Assembly: GCF_021117345.1 (NCBI RefSeq)
Contig: NZ_CP088261.1
Coordinates: 1,426,001 to 1,490,000 of the forward strand
Reading direction: 5' to 3'
Length of the DNA: 64,000 nt
Origin: Microbacterium sp. cx-55
Lineage (GTDB): Bacteria > Actinomycetota > Actinomycetes > Actinomycetales > Microbacteriaceae
Shown here: positions 9,575 through 17,057 of the stretch, piece after piece
How positions within the stretch are numbered: position 1 is the first letter of the stretch
How the letters are laid out: every line of letters starts with the position of its first letter
Made by a program: the position numbers and the translations under genes
Notes under the pieces: generated by a model
Seen by the model: only the letters and a program-made list of their open reading frames with translations
What the model was told of the DNA's origin: nothing
Databases searched by the model: none

Positions 9575-10282
9575 ATGCCGTCAGATGCCGCCCTCCGGAC
9601 CGCGCGGGAGCAGCTCGTCGACCTGGCCCGCGGCGACGGTCTCGCGGGTGCGGCGCATGCGCTGATCGATCTACCGACCGTGCCGGATCCGCGCCCGGCG
9701 GCGATCCTCATCCTGTTCGGCGTGCTCGATGGTCGGCCGAGCACCGCGGAGACCCAGGCGTCCGCGGTCTCTCGCGATCTCGACGTGCTGCTTCTTTCTC
9801 GCGCAACGACCCTGCGCGCGCATCCCGGACAGGTCGCCTTTCCCGGCGGTCGCCTCGATCCGGAGGATCTCGGTCCCGTGGATGCGGCGCTGCGCGAGGC
9901 GCGCGAGGAGACCGGGCTCGATCCCCGAGGCGTCGATGTGCTCGGCGTTCTCCCCGATGTTCCGCTCGCCTTCTCCGGCCACGTGGTGACGCCGGTGCTC
10001 GGCTGGTGGCGCCATCCGACGCCGGTCGGGGTCGTCGACACCGCCGAGTCCTCGGATGTCTTCCGGGCACCCGTGGCCGATCTGCTCGACCCCGCGAATC
10101 GCGGCGTGACCGTCCTCCGTCGTGACGGGCGAGAGTTCCGCGGGCCGGGATTCCGGGTGGCGCACACCACCGGTGAGCACCTCGTGTGGGGGTTCACGGC
10201 GATGCTGCTCGACGCGCTGTTCGATCGACTCGGGTGGACCGAGCCGTGGGATCAGGCGCGCGAACTGCCGCTCGTGCTCTGA
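9575..10282 (+). CDS. NUDIX hydrolase, CoA pyrophosphatase-like
   Basis: A 235-aa Nudix protein. The segment LLLSRATTLRAHPGQVAFPG leads into GGRLDPED and the Nudix box half REAREETGL (107-115). The LR-H-GQ-FPGG preface and GG-x-D-x-x-D spacing are those of the NUDT7/CoA-diphosphatase group, which hydrolyses CoA to 3',5'-ADP and 4'-phosphopantetheine. ATG 9575 follows TAGCCT (9563-9568) by 6 nt, consistent with a leaderless start. The gene sits 29 nt after the SDR gene, but its own -10 box suggests separate transcription. Confidence 0.9.
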   Translation: MPSDAALRTAREQLVDLARGDGLAGAAHALIDLPTVPDPRPAAILILFGVLDGRPSTAETQASAVSRDLDVLLLSRATTLRAHPGQVAFPGGRLDPEDLGPVDAALREAREETGLDPRGVDVLGVLPDVPLAFSGHVVTPVLGWWRHPTPVGVVDTAESSDVFRAPVADLLDPANRGVTVLRRDGREFRGPGFRVAHTTGEHLVWGFTAMLLDALFDRLGWTEPWDQARELPLVL

Positions 10283-10334
10283 GGCTTTTCGCCATCCCGG
10301 TGACGACGTCGGAGGGGGAGGCTAGGGTCGCGAC

Positions 10335-11432
10335 ATGGCGAGATCTACATCCGATACCGAGTCCGTCGCGGCCGTCCACCAGGGCATCGTGCCGTCGTAC
10401 CTCCTCGACCGTCTGGCGCAGTCGACGCGTTTTCCGCGCGCAGCGGATGCGGCGCGCCAGACGCTCACGATCGGACGACCGCCGCGTCGCGCGCGCATCG
10501 AGCTGTCGATCGACGCGTCCGGCAACCTCGTCGCGGAGGTGAGTGCCGCCCCGGACCGCACGATCAGCGACGCACAGAACACGGAGACGTTGCCGGGCGT
10601 ACGCGTGCGGACGGAAGACGAGCCGCCGGTCGATGACGTGGCCGTGAACGAGGCGTACGACGGACTCGGAGCGACGTTCGAGCTGCTGCTCTCGGCCTTC
10701 GGGCGCACCTCGATCGACGGTGCGGGCGCGGCACTCGAGGCGACCGTGCACTTCGGCGTCGATTACGACAACGCGTTCTGGGACGGCGAGCGGATGGTGT
10801 TCGGCGACGGTGACGGGGAGGTCTTCCTCGGCTTCACCGGCTCGGTCTCGATCATCGGCCACGAGCTCGGGCACGGCGTCATCCAGCACACGGCGGGGCT
10901 CGAATACCAGGGTCAGTCGGGGGCCCTCAACGAGTCCATCGCCGACGTGTTCGGTGCGTTGACCGAGCAGTATCAGCGGGGCGACACGGCGGAGGATGCC
11001 ACCTGGCTCATCGGCGGCGGGATCTTCGGCCCGGCCGTCGAGGGCCGTGCGCTGCGGTCGATGATCGAGCCCGGAACGGCGTACGACGACGACCAGCTCG
11101 GTCGCGATCCGCAGCCCGCTCACATGCGGGATTATGTGGAGACGGCGGAAGACAACGGCGGCGTGCACCTGAACTCGGGCATTCCCAATCGCGCGTTCGC
11201 CCTTGCTGCGATCGCTCTCGGCGGGCCGGCCTGGGAACGCGCCGGGCTCGTCTGGTATCGGGCGCTGACCGGTGGGCTGGGTCCGACCGCGACGTTCGCC
11301 GAGTTCGCCGAGGCAACGATCGCCGCGGCGACGGCGCAGTACGGTGAGGACTCGGAGGTTTCCGCGGCGGTGCGGACCGCGTGGACGACGGTGGGAGTGA
11401 CGGTCGATGAGCGAGGCGGAGCAGGCGACTGA
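10335..11432 (+). CDS. M4-family metallopeptidase, protealysin-like
   Basis: A 365-aa thermolysin-family zinc protease. HELGH (176-180) gives two zinc ligands and the catalytic Glu; E200 in GALNESIADVFG is the third ligand. There is no signal peptide. The short N-terminal region with HQGIVPSYLLDRLA (15-28) matches the protealysin-type propeptide, which has a P-x-Y motif and places it in the protealysin-like branch rather than among secreted thermolysins. It is probably made in the cytosol. ATG 10335 lies 6 nt after TAGGGT (10323-10328). Its last 26 nt overlap the emfourin-like inhibitor gene, so the two are coupled. Confidence 0.93.
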   Translation: MARSTSDTESVAAVHQGIVPSYLLDRLAQSTRFPRAADAARQTLTIGRPPRRARIELSIDASGNLVAEVSAAPDRTISDAQNTETLPGVRVRTEDEPPVDDVAVNEAYDGLGATFELLLSAFGRTSIDGAGAALEATVHFGVDYDNAFWDGERMVFGDGDGEVFLGFTGSVSIIGHELGHGVIQHTAGLEYQGQSGALNESIADVFGALTEQYQRGDTAEDATWLIGGGIFGPAVEGRALRSMIEPGTAYDDDQLGRDPQPAHMRDYVETAEDNGGVHLNSGIPNRAFALAAIALGGPAWERAGLVWYRALTGGLGPTATFAEFAEATIAAATAQYGEDSEVSAAVRTAWTTVGVTVDERGGAGD

Positions 11433-11715
11433 TCGCCCGATCACCGTCGCCGTCGTGCGGTCCGGCGGCATCGCCGGCATCCGTCGCACGTGGCAGATCG
11501 AACCGCCCGCTGACGTCGCATCTCGGTGGGTCGCGCTGATCGAGCGCTGCCCGTGGGACGATCCGGCGCCGGCTCGGCGGGGCGCCGATCTCTACACGTG
11601 GTCCATCCGCGCACGGGTCGCCGGCCGCGAGTGCGCGCGGGAGATTCCGGATGCGGAGCTCTCGGGGCCGTGGCGTGTGCTGGTCGATGCGGTCCAGACG
11701 GCAGCGAAGGCCTGA
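11407..11715 (+). CDS. Emfourin-like protealysin inhibitor
   Basis: A 102-aa protein beginning inside the protease gene (26-nt overlap). The N-terminal strand VAVVRSGGIAGIRRTWQI resembles the GG-x-AG start of emfourin, the slow-binding inhibitor encoded next to protealysin in Serratia. DLYTWSIRARV lies in the middle. Overlap with an M4 protease of the protealysin branch is the expected arrangement and supports the call. The role would be to keep the cytosolic protease in check. Sequence similarity is judged by eye over a short motif, so context carries much of the weight. Confidence 0.8.
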   Translation: MSEAEQATDRPITVAVVRSGGIAGIRRTWQIEPPADVASRWVALIERCPWDDPAPARRGADLYTWSIRARVAGRECAREIPDAELSGPWRVLVDAVQTAAKA

Positions 11716-11816
11716 GTCGGCATTGACTGCGACGGGCGCCGCTGTCAAGCGCTCGCCTTTCCGAGGAGTCTGCCGTTCGATCGATGAGTACCTGTTCTCT
11801 CGAAGAAAGGCCTCCG

Positions 11817-12299
11817 ATGACCGCTACACCCGAAGAGCTGCACAAGCTCAACGACCTGCTCAAGGACTTCCGGTTCGCGATGCTCACCACCCGCGCGACC
11901 GACGGCACGCTGACGGCGCACCCGCTGTCTGTTCAGGAGAGCGAGTTCGACGGCGACCTGTGGTTCATCGTCGGACGCAACGCGCCCGCCGTGCAGCACG
12001 TGCAGGTCGACCCGATGGTGGGAGTCTCGTTCAGCTCGAACAGTTCGTGGCTGTCGCTCGCCGGCTCGGCCGAGGTCGTCGACGACGCAGCGAAGCTGAC
12101 GCAGCTGTGGAACTCGGCGGTGGACGCCTGGTTCCCGAATGGCCCGGAAGACCCGAACGTGACGCTGCTTCGCGTGAACGCGCTGAGCGGCGAGTACTGG
12201 GACAGCCCGGGAGGCCGCGTCGCCACGATCGCCGCCTTCGTCAAGCAGAAGGTCACGGGCGAGAAGTTCGAGGCCGACAACGAGAAGTTCGACCTGTAG
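11817..12299 (+). CDS. Pyridoxamine 5'-phosphate oxidase family protein (general stress protein 26-like)
   Basis: A 160-aa split-barrel flavin-binding protein. FAMLTTRATDGTLTAHPLS near the N-terminus and DLWFIVGRNAPAVQHVQ followed by VGVSFSS are the blocks shared by the general-stress FMN-binding group. The Trp/Asp-rich tail (SGEYWDSPGGRVA) is also typical. Family members bind FMN or F420; the physiological substrate is unknown. The start at 11817 is chosen because GAAGAAAGG (11801-11809) lies just upstream; a longer reading from 11784 is not preceded by a ribosome site. Confidence 0.88.
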   Translation: MTATPEELHKLNDLLKDFRFAMLTTRATDGTLTAHPLSVQESEFDGDLWFIVGRNAPAVQHVQVDPMVGVSFSSNSSWLSLAGSAEVVDDAAKLTQLWNSAVDAWFPNGPEDPNVTLLRVNALSGEYWDSPGGRVATIAAFVKQKVTGEKFEADNEKFDL

Positions 12300-12321
12300 A
12301 CGCACCGCCGTTCCGCATCCG

Positions 12322-12912
12322 TCACGGCCGGGGGAGAGCATCCTCCCGGTCGAGGCGGATGCGGGTGAGCATGACCCCGCCCACGAGTGCCCCGAGACCC
12401 CCGATCGCCATATCGCCGATGGAGTCCTGGTACGCGACGTAGATCTCGTCGCTGATGAACCGCCAGCCCGCCCACTCCACCATCTCCCAGAGCGCGCTGA
12501 TGGCCAGACCGATGGCGGCGGTGAGGACGAGCGGCGCGCGTCGCGGCACTGCGATGCCGCGCAGGTCGGGCACGACCCGCGCGCGGGACAACGCGAGATA
12601 GAGGATCACGGCGAGCACACCGGTGCAGGCGAAGTGCACGACGAGGTCCCACCAGGAGATGCGGGTGTAGAGGTCGAGGACGTTGCTCCACGCGGCGGTG
12701 AGCACGACTACTCCGTAGACGACGTCGAACCCGGAGCGCACCCCGACGAAGCGGGGCACGAGCAGCGCAGGGAGCGAGAACGCCAGGATGCCGGCATCCG
12801 TCGGCTCGAACACGACCGCGGCGATCAGAACGCTCACCAGCCCCGCGACGCGGAGGGCGTCCGCCGCCCACTCGCCGATACCGTACGGCCGGCGGAGGAA
12901 GTTCCTTCTCAC
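12322..12912 (-). CDS. Multi-spanning membrane protein, YjdF/DUF2238-like (tentative)
   Basis: A 196-aa integral membrane protein with about six hydrophobic segments (VAGLVSVLIAAVVF, AFSLPALLVPRFVGV, WDLVVHFACTGVLAVILYL, LVLTAAIGLAISALWEMVEW and a final glycine-rich helix). WDLVVHF and ALWEMVEW recall the conserved His and Trp-Glu motifs of DUF2238/YjdF proteins, whose function is unknown. The GTG start at 12912 overlaps the endonuclease gene stop by 4 nt, so it is the last gene of a GT2-endonuclease-membrane operon. A longer reading from 13131 would overlap the endonuclease gene in another frame and is rejected. Confidence 0.7.
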   Translation of the reverse strand: MRRNFLRRPYGIGEWAADALRVAGLVSVLIAAVVFEPTDAGILAFSLPALLVPRFVGVRSGFDVVYGVVVLTAAWSNVLDLYTRISWWDLVVHFACTGVLAVILYLALSRARVVPDLRGIAVPRRAPLVLTAAIGLAISALWEMVEWAGWRFISDEIYVAYQDSIGDMAIGGLGALVGGVMLTRIRLDREDALPRP

Positions 12913-13745
12913 GCGGGGGGCCGATCGGTCGGGAAGCGCAGGACGGTCTGCACCGGCAGATGGTCGGAGGGCCAGCGCCCATCGATGCGGTGCGCGTTGA
13001 TGCCGATCGTGCGCACCTCGACCCGAGGGGTCACCGCGATCCAGTCGATTCGCGTGCCGAACCGGCGCGGCGGACGGTAGTTCGTGTACGTGCTGAGCTG
13101 CGGAGAGACGCGGACGGATGCGGTCTCCCACGCATCCACGAGGTGATCGCCGGCGAACAACTCGCGAAGCGCGGGCGACGTGTCGTCCGCGTTGAGATCC
13201 CCGGTGACGACCGCGGGAAGCGACTGCGCGGCGATCCGCCGGCGCACGAACTCCGCCGCGCGCACGCGGGACGCCCGCGAGATGTGGTCGAAGTGGGTGT
13301 TGATCGCGAGGAACCGCGCCGACGTGACGCGATCGCGGAACTCCGCGCTGACAGCGATGCGCGGCACCAGATTGCCCCAGGAGCGGGAACCAGCGGTGGC
13401 CGGCTCATCCGAGAGGGCGAGCTGCTGCCACGTCAGGAGCTCCAGGCGGTCCGTGTCGTAGAGGATGGGGCATCCCTCGCCCTGTCCGTCGCGTTCGCGC
13501 CCGTGCCCGATGACCCGGTAGGTCGGCCCGAGTGCCGCGGTGAGGGCGCCCAGCTGCACCGGCATGACCTCCTGCGTGCCGAGGAGCGTGGGACGCTCGG
13601 CCCGTAGCAGACGCTGCATCCGCGGCTCGCGATCGCGCCACTCGTCGACCCCGCGGACGAGCGGCCCGTTCATCTTGCGTCGGATGTTGTACGTCATGAC
13701 GTGCAGATCCGGCGGCGGGACGGGGCCGATCAGGGCGTCGCTCAT
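12909..13745 (-). CDS. Endonuclease/exonuclease/phosphatase family protein
   Basis: A 278-aa metal-dependent phosphoesterase of the DNase I-like fold. LHVMTYNIRRK gives the metal-binding Asn, LLGTQEV the catalytic Glu, INTHFDH and VVTGDLNADDTSPAL the central His and Asp/Asn, and RIDWIAV with SDHLPV the C-terminal Asp-His pair, so the whole active site is present. No signal peptide is seen. Target (nucleic acid, phospholipid or sugar phosphate) is unknown. The ATG at 13745 overlaps the upstream glycosyltransferase stop by 4 nt (ATGA). Confidence 0.9.
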   Translation of the reverse strand: MSDALIGPVPPPDLHVMTYNIRRKMNGPLVRGVDEWRDREPRMQRLLRAERPTLLGTQEVMPVQLGALTAALGPTYRVIGHGRERDGQGEGCPILYDTDRLELLTWQQLALSDEPATAGSRSWGNLVPRIAVSAEFRDRVTSARFLAINTHFDHISRASRVRAAEFVRRRIAAQSLPAVVTGDLNADDTSPALRELFAGDHLVDAWETASVRVSPQLSTYTNYRPPRRFGTRIDWIAVTPRVEVRTIGINAHRIDGRWPSDHLPVQTVLRFPTDRPPA

Positions 13746-14536
13746 CGTTCGTAGGCCTCTCGCGTGCGGGTGGCGTGCCGCATCCGGCGCAGCAGCATCC
13801 GCTCCCACCGTACGGGTGGGAAGTCGCGGGGCCAGTGCAAAACGACGGTGCGGATCCCGCGGTTCAGTCGGCGCGCGAACGCGACGCCCTCCGAGAACGG
13901 GCGCATCGAGATGCCCATGGCCGCGCCCGGGAGGGAGCGGATGCGGAACCGTTCCCCAAGGTGGAACGCGAGGTCGAGGTCGTCGTGCACCTCGGTGTCG
14001 TGACGATGCACAGTCGCGCTGACCCGACTCCATGCCGTTCGGCGCATGGCGAGATTGGAGCCGAAGAGCGGCAGGTGGCCGAGCGCGAGCACGCCGGCGA
14101 CGGCGTAGGCGCCGAGGTACGCAACCGCCAGGCTCGAGCGGAGGGGACGCGGCCCGTCGACGAAGCGCGCGCCGCCGGTGAACGCCGCGACGTCGGGCCG
14201 GCGACGGAAGCCGCGTTCCATCGCTTCGACCCACGAGTCGGCGGGCAGGCAATCCGCATCCAGACGCAGGATCAGGTCGCTCGTCGCGGCGTCGTACCCG
14301 GCCGACGCGGCCGCCGGGATTCCGGGTGTGTCGCAGCGAACGACGACGGCCCCGGCCTCGCGGGCGACGGTCGCGGAAGCGTCGGAGGAGCCGTTGTCGA
14401 CGACGATCACTTCATCGGGCGCGCGCGTCTGGAGTGCCAGCGCGCGCAGGCAGCGACGGAGTTCGTCGGCGTCGTCCTTGACGGGGATCACCACGGTCGT
14501 GGTGAGAAAGGGGGGTGGCGGCGTAGCGCGGGTCAC
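13742..14536 (-). CDS. Glycosyltransferase family 2
   Basis: A 264-aa GT-A fold enzyme. TTVVIPVKDDADELRRCLRA and EVIVVDNGSSDASATVARE are the nucleotide-sugar-binding start of GT2 proteins, and LRLDADCLP contains the DxD metal motif. A hydrophobic stretch (AVAYLGAYAVAGVLALGH) could touch the membrane. It is the first gene of a three-gene operon with ATGA and GTGA overlaps. The start GTG at 14536 has GAGGAGA a few bases upstream. Acceptor and sugar are unknown; a cell-envelope glycan role would fit the membrane-protein partner. Confidence 0.9.
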   Translation of the reverse strand: MTRATPPPPFLTTTVVIPVKDDADELRRCLRALALQTRAPDEVIVVDNGSSDASATVAREAGAVVVRCDTPGIPAAASAGYDAATSDLILRLDADCLPADSWVEAMERGFRRRPDVAAFTGGARFVDGPRPLRSSLAVAYLGAYAVAGVLALGHLPLFGSNLAMRRTAWSRVSATVHRHDTEVHDDLDLAFHLGERFRIRSLPGAAMGISMRPFSEGVAFARRLNRGIRTVVLHWPRDFPPVRWERMLLRRMRHATRTREAYER

Positions 14537-14745
14537 GTCGTCTCCTCGGTGTCGTGTTTCACGCTATGCCGCTCGGTTGCCCGTGCAGGCCGCTTGACCG
14601 TCCGCACATCGGCGTCTATGCCGACGTGCGCGGTCGTGTCGATCCCGGAGGGCGGGCGGCACTCGGTATGGGATGGAGGCGATCGTGCAACGTTTTCCGC
14701 GGTCCCGGCCATGAACAGGGTGTACCGACGGACCGAGGAGGAACT

Positions 14746-15276
14746 GTGAACGATTCACATGTCGACGAAATGCTTCGTGCGAGCGCCCCTGCGGCGTTCG
14801 CCACCGATCCCGCTGTGCGCGCCGAGCTCGACCGCGCTGTGGTCTCATCGCGCGCGATCGCCGTTCGCGGGCGGCGGATGCGGCGGCTGAGCTGGGTGGC
14901 GCTGCCGGTGATCGCCGTTCCGGCGCTCTCGCTGATGACGACCGGTGGCACGGATCCGCGGATGTCGCCCGACTTCGTCATCCCCGTCACCTACACGACC
15001 GACACCGGGCGCCAGGTCGACTGCGCGATCGAGCTGTTCAACGGCGAGATGGACTACGTCGAGACGAACACCCAGGCGGTCGACTACTTCCGCGGCCAGG
15101 ACTGGAGCCGGGTCGGGCAGGAGATCTACGAGAAGGCACTCGTCTACGAAACGACGCGCGCCGTCTCGCCGTGGGCTCAGGCCGAAAACGATGTGCTCAT
15201 GGCGAATGCGCCGGACGGCCTCTTCGTCGACGGCGGCATGGGCTCGGACTCGACCTGCAGCGGTGAGCTGCATTGA
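14746..15276 (+). CDS. Hypothetical membrane-anchored protein next to an ECF sigma factor
   Basis: A 176-aa protein of unrecognised family. The first 45 residues are polar and helical, followed by one TM segment (LSWVALPVIAVPALSLMTTG, about 45-64) and an extracytoplasmic domain with two cysteines (VDCAIELF and STCSGELH) that could form a disulfide. The GTG start at 14746 is supported by GAGGAGGAA just upstream. Its stop overlaps the start of the sigma-factor gene by 4 nt. The topology (cytosolic N-tail, single TM, outer domain) and the pairing would suit an anti-sigma or sensor partner, but no zinc-binding HxxxCxxC anti-sigma motif is present, so the role is only inferred. Confidence 0.65.
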   Translation: MNDSHVDEMLRASAPAAFATDPAVRAELDRAVVSSRAIAVRGRRMRRLSWVALPVIAVPALSLMTTGGTDPRMSPDFVIPVTYTTDTGRQVDCAIELFNGEMDYVETNTQAVDYFRGQDWSRVGQEIYEKALVYETTRAVSPWAQAENDVLMANAPDGLFVDGGMGSDSTCSGELH

Positions 15277-15815
15277 GCCTCTCGGATGGCCGCCGCGGGC
15301 ACGCGGACGAGACCCGCGCGGCCCGGATCGCCGACATCGTGCGGCGCGAGTCGGGGTCGCTTCTGGACTATTTCGCGCGGCGCACGTCGTCTCGCGAGGA
15401 TGCGGCGGACCTCCTCGGCGACACGCTGGTGATCGTCTGGCGTCGCGAACGCGCCGTGCCCGAGGACGCCGCGGAGGCGCGCATGTGGATGTTCGGTGTC
15501 GCGCGCCGAGTGCTGTCGCAGCATCGCCGATCCAGCGGACGGCGCCTTGCGCTGAGCGAGCGACTCGGCCACTACCTGCGCGACAGCGAGCGCCCTCCGG
15601 AGAGCGCAGAGACGGGCGATGTCCGCGCGGCGATCGCTCAGCTGAACGAGGGGGATCAGGAGATCATCCGGCTCGTCTACTGGGATGGATTCACGCTCGC
15701 GGAGGTGGCGCAGCTCCTCGCGATGAACCCGGCGACCGTGCGCAGCCGACACGCGCGCGCCCGCATCCGGCTGCAGGGTCTTCTGACTCCGGCGGTCGGG
15801 GAGGAGGTTCGGTAG
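15273..15815 (+). CDS. RNA polymerase sigma factor, ECF (sigma-70) family
   Basis: A 180-aa alternative sigma factor. Region 2 spans about residues 20-85 (LLDYFARRTSSREDAADLLG, then the -10 recognition helix with WMFGVARRVLSQHRR). Region 4 covers about 115-170 (LNEGDQEIIRLVYWDGFTLA then MNPATVRSRHARARIRL), the HTH that reads the -35 element. It starts at TTG 15273, overlapping the preceding gene's TGA by 4 nt; this weak start and the overlap suggest strict coupling to the membrane protein upstream. Its target promoters cannot be named. Confidence 0.9.
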   Translation: MSLSDGRRGHADETRAARIADIVRRESGSLLDYFARRTSSREDAADLLGDTLVIVWRRERAVPEDAAEARMWMFGVARRVLSQHRRSSGRRLALSERLGHYLRDSERPPESAETGDVRAAIAQLNEGDQEIIRLVYWDGFTLAEVAQLLAMNPATVRSRHARARIRLQGLLTPAVGEEVR

Positions 15816-15834
15816 CCTCCGGCCGGATGTTCCG

Positions 15835-16164
15835 TCAGTCGGACGTCATTCGCACGCTCCACTCCATGCTCGCCAGGGCGGCGGCCAGGCGCCGGGCGTG
15901 TTCACGGGCGAGGTCGAGCGATGAGTCGGAGCAGACGTCGATGGCGATGGGTGGCGGGTCTGCGAACTTCGGGATCTGCACCTCGGCCCAGACGTTCGGG
16001 GCGAGTCCCACCCGCGGAAATGCGGTTCCCGCATTCTCGACGTGCGAGTCGGCGGCGAACGCGACGACGTCGAGTGCGTCGAGCTTCGTGATCGGCATGT
16101 CGACCACGAGAGTGACGACGAACGGGCCGCTGGCGGTGTCGCGCATGATTGCCCAGCATTCCAT
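15835..16164 (-). CDS. Hypothetical protein
   Basis: A 109-aa protein I do not recognise. It is mixed alpha/beta in character (FVVTLVVDMPITKLDALDVV near the start, a stretch with IPKFADPP, and a C-terminal helix REHARRLAAALASMEWSVRM) with no TM segment or signal peptide. An internal ATG at 16146 is an alternative start; neither has an obvious ribosome site or -10 box. Codon pattern is like its neighbours. It is convergent with the sigma-factor gene and follows a DUF2834 gene on the same strand. Confidence 0.55.
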   Translation of the reverse strand: MECWAIMRDTASGPFVVTLVVDMPITKLDALDVVAFAADSHVENAGTAFPRVGLAPNVWAEVQIPKFADPPPIAIDVCSDSSLDLAREHARRLAAALASMEWSVRMTSD

Positions 16165-16197
16165 GCCTGCGCAGGTCGCGGGCGATGATCGTGCGGT

Positions 16198-16536
16198 CTA
16201 CGGTTCGCGTCGGTCGTGCTGCATCCGGCGTTCCCGCATCGCGAGGAACAGGGGGAAGGTGAAGGCGATCGCCGTCACGCCGGAGAGCACGATGTAGATC
16301 CAGGCGCGCTTCATCCCGAGACGACGGGACTCCACCACGATGAAGACGGCTCTGACGACGGCGACGACGAGAAGGTCGATGCCGATCGACGACACCGCGG
16401 GGCCGCCGCCGAAGATGTCGCCCAGGTAGTTGCGTCCGGCGACGATCGTCCACGTGTTGAAGAAGAAGGTGCCCACGAGACCGACGAGCGCGAGCGCGAG
16501 GTAGACGATGGCGCGGGGTGTCCAGTGATGTCTCAC
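16198..16536 (-). CDS. DUF2834-like membrane protein
   Basis: A 112-aa protein with three TM segments: IVYLALALVGLVGTFFFNTW, IGIDLLVVAVVRAVFIVVES and AWIYIVLSGVTAIAFTFPLF. The TFFFNTW motif after the first helix and RRLGMKRAW before the last are typical of DUF2834, a family of unknown function. The GTG start at 16536 overlaps the HNH gene stop by 4 nt (GTGA), so the two genes form an operon. A longer reading to 16650 would run antiparallel to no known domain and is rejected. Confidence 0.8.
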   Translation of the reverse strand: MRHHWTPRAIVYLALALVGLVGTFFFNTWTIVAGRNYLGDIFGGGPAVSSIGIDLLVVAVVRAVFIVVESRRLGMKRAWIYIVLSGVTAIAFTFPLFLAMRERRMQHDRREP

Positions 16537-16877
16537 GAGGCGCGCAACTCCCTCATGATCTCGGCCCAGCGCACGAGGAAGCGCGGCTCGTCCAAGCGGC
16601 GCCGCCGCATCCACGAGGTGACCTCTTCGTTGCTCTTGCTCGCGTTGCACGACCCGCAGGCCGGCACGACGTTCTCGATCGTGTAACGCCCGCCGCGCGA
16701 GATCGGCAGCACGCAGTCCTTCTGGAGGGCCGCGCCGTCAGCGCCGCAGTAGGCGCACGCGGCCCACGCGTCGAGAATGCGGAACCACTCCGCGCCGGTG
16801 AGGTCGCTTCCGGATGCGGCGACCCGCCGCGTACGCCGGCGCGCGGCTCGCGCCTTTCGCGTCTGGGGGACAGCCAT
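16533..16877 (-). CDS. HNH endonuclease domain protein
   Basis: A 114-aa basic protein. After an Arg-rich N-terminus (QTRKARAARRRTRRVAAS), the HNH module has two zinc-binding pairs (CAYCGA and CGSCNASK) around the catalytic strand DCVLPISRGGRYTIENVV, where a typical HNH His is replaced by PISRGG. It probably acts as a nicking or structure-specific nuclease; the target is unknown. ATG 16877 lies 6 nt after TACTCT on the minus strand (complement of 16884-16889), consistent with a leaderless start. It heads an operon with the DUF2834 gene. Confidence 0.85.
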   Translation of the reverse strand: MAVPQTRKARAARRRTRRVAASGSDLTGAEWFRILDAWAACAYCGADGAALQKDCVLPISRGGRYTIENVVPACGSCNASKSNEEVTSWMRRRRLDEPRFLVRWAEIMRELRAS

Positions 16878-16938
16878 GGGCCGAGAGTATCCGCGGATGC
16901 GGCCGCAGCCCACGAGACACCCCGCGACTCCAGAGCTA

Positions 16939-16978
16939 TTGACAGTAGCGCTGTGGCTAAGTAGGTTAGCCACAGCGC
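16939..16978 (+). promoter_or_regulatory. Sigma-A-type promoter with overlapping palindromic operator
   Basis: A consensus TTGACA -35 (16939-16944) and TAGGTT -10 (16962-16967) are spaced by 17 bp. A perfect 13-bp inverted repeat (16948-16960 and 16966-16978, arm GCGCTGTGGCTAA, 5-nt centre GTAGG) covers the spacer and the -10 box. A repressor bound there would block polymerase. The TetR protein encoded second in the operon is the natural candidate for autoregulation (inference). Confidence 0.85.
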
Positions 16979-17057
16979 GAATCAGCCGCAGACCACGTTC
17001 CTCGCCCGCCCGAACCAGGGGCGCATCGCTTACGACCTGCAGGGCAATGGCCCGCTG

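Noticed and set aside
14604-14629. Imperfect 10-bp hairpin between the glycosyltransferase and sigma-operon genes
   Set aside because: One mismatch and no U-run; it lies between divergent genes where no terminator is needed.
14711-14749. A 12-codon frame ending on the GTG of the membrane protein beside the sigma factor
   Set aside because: Too short to support; its only strength is the overlap, and the GAGGAGG inside it serves the downstream GTG.
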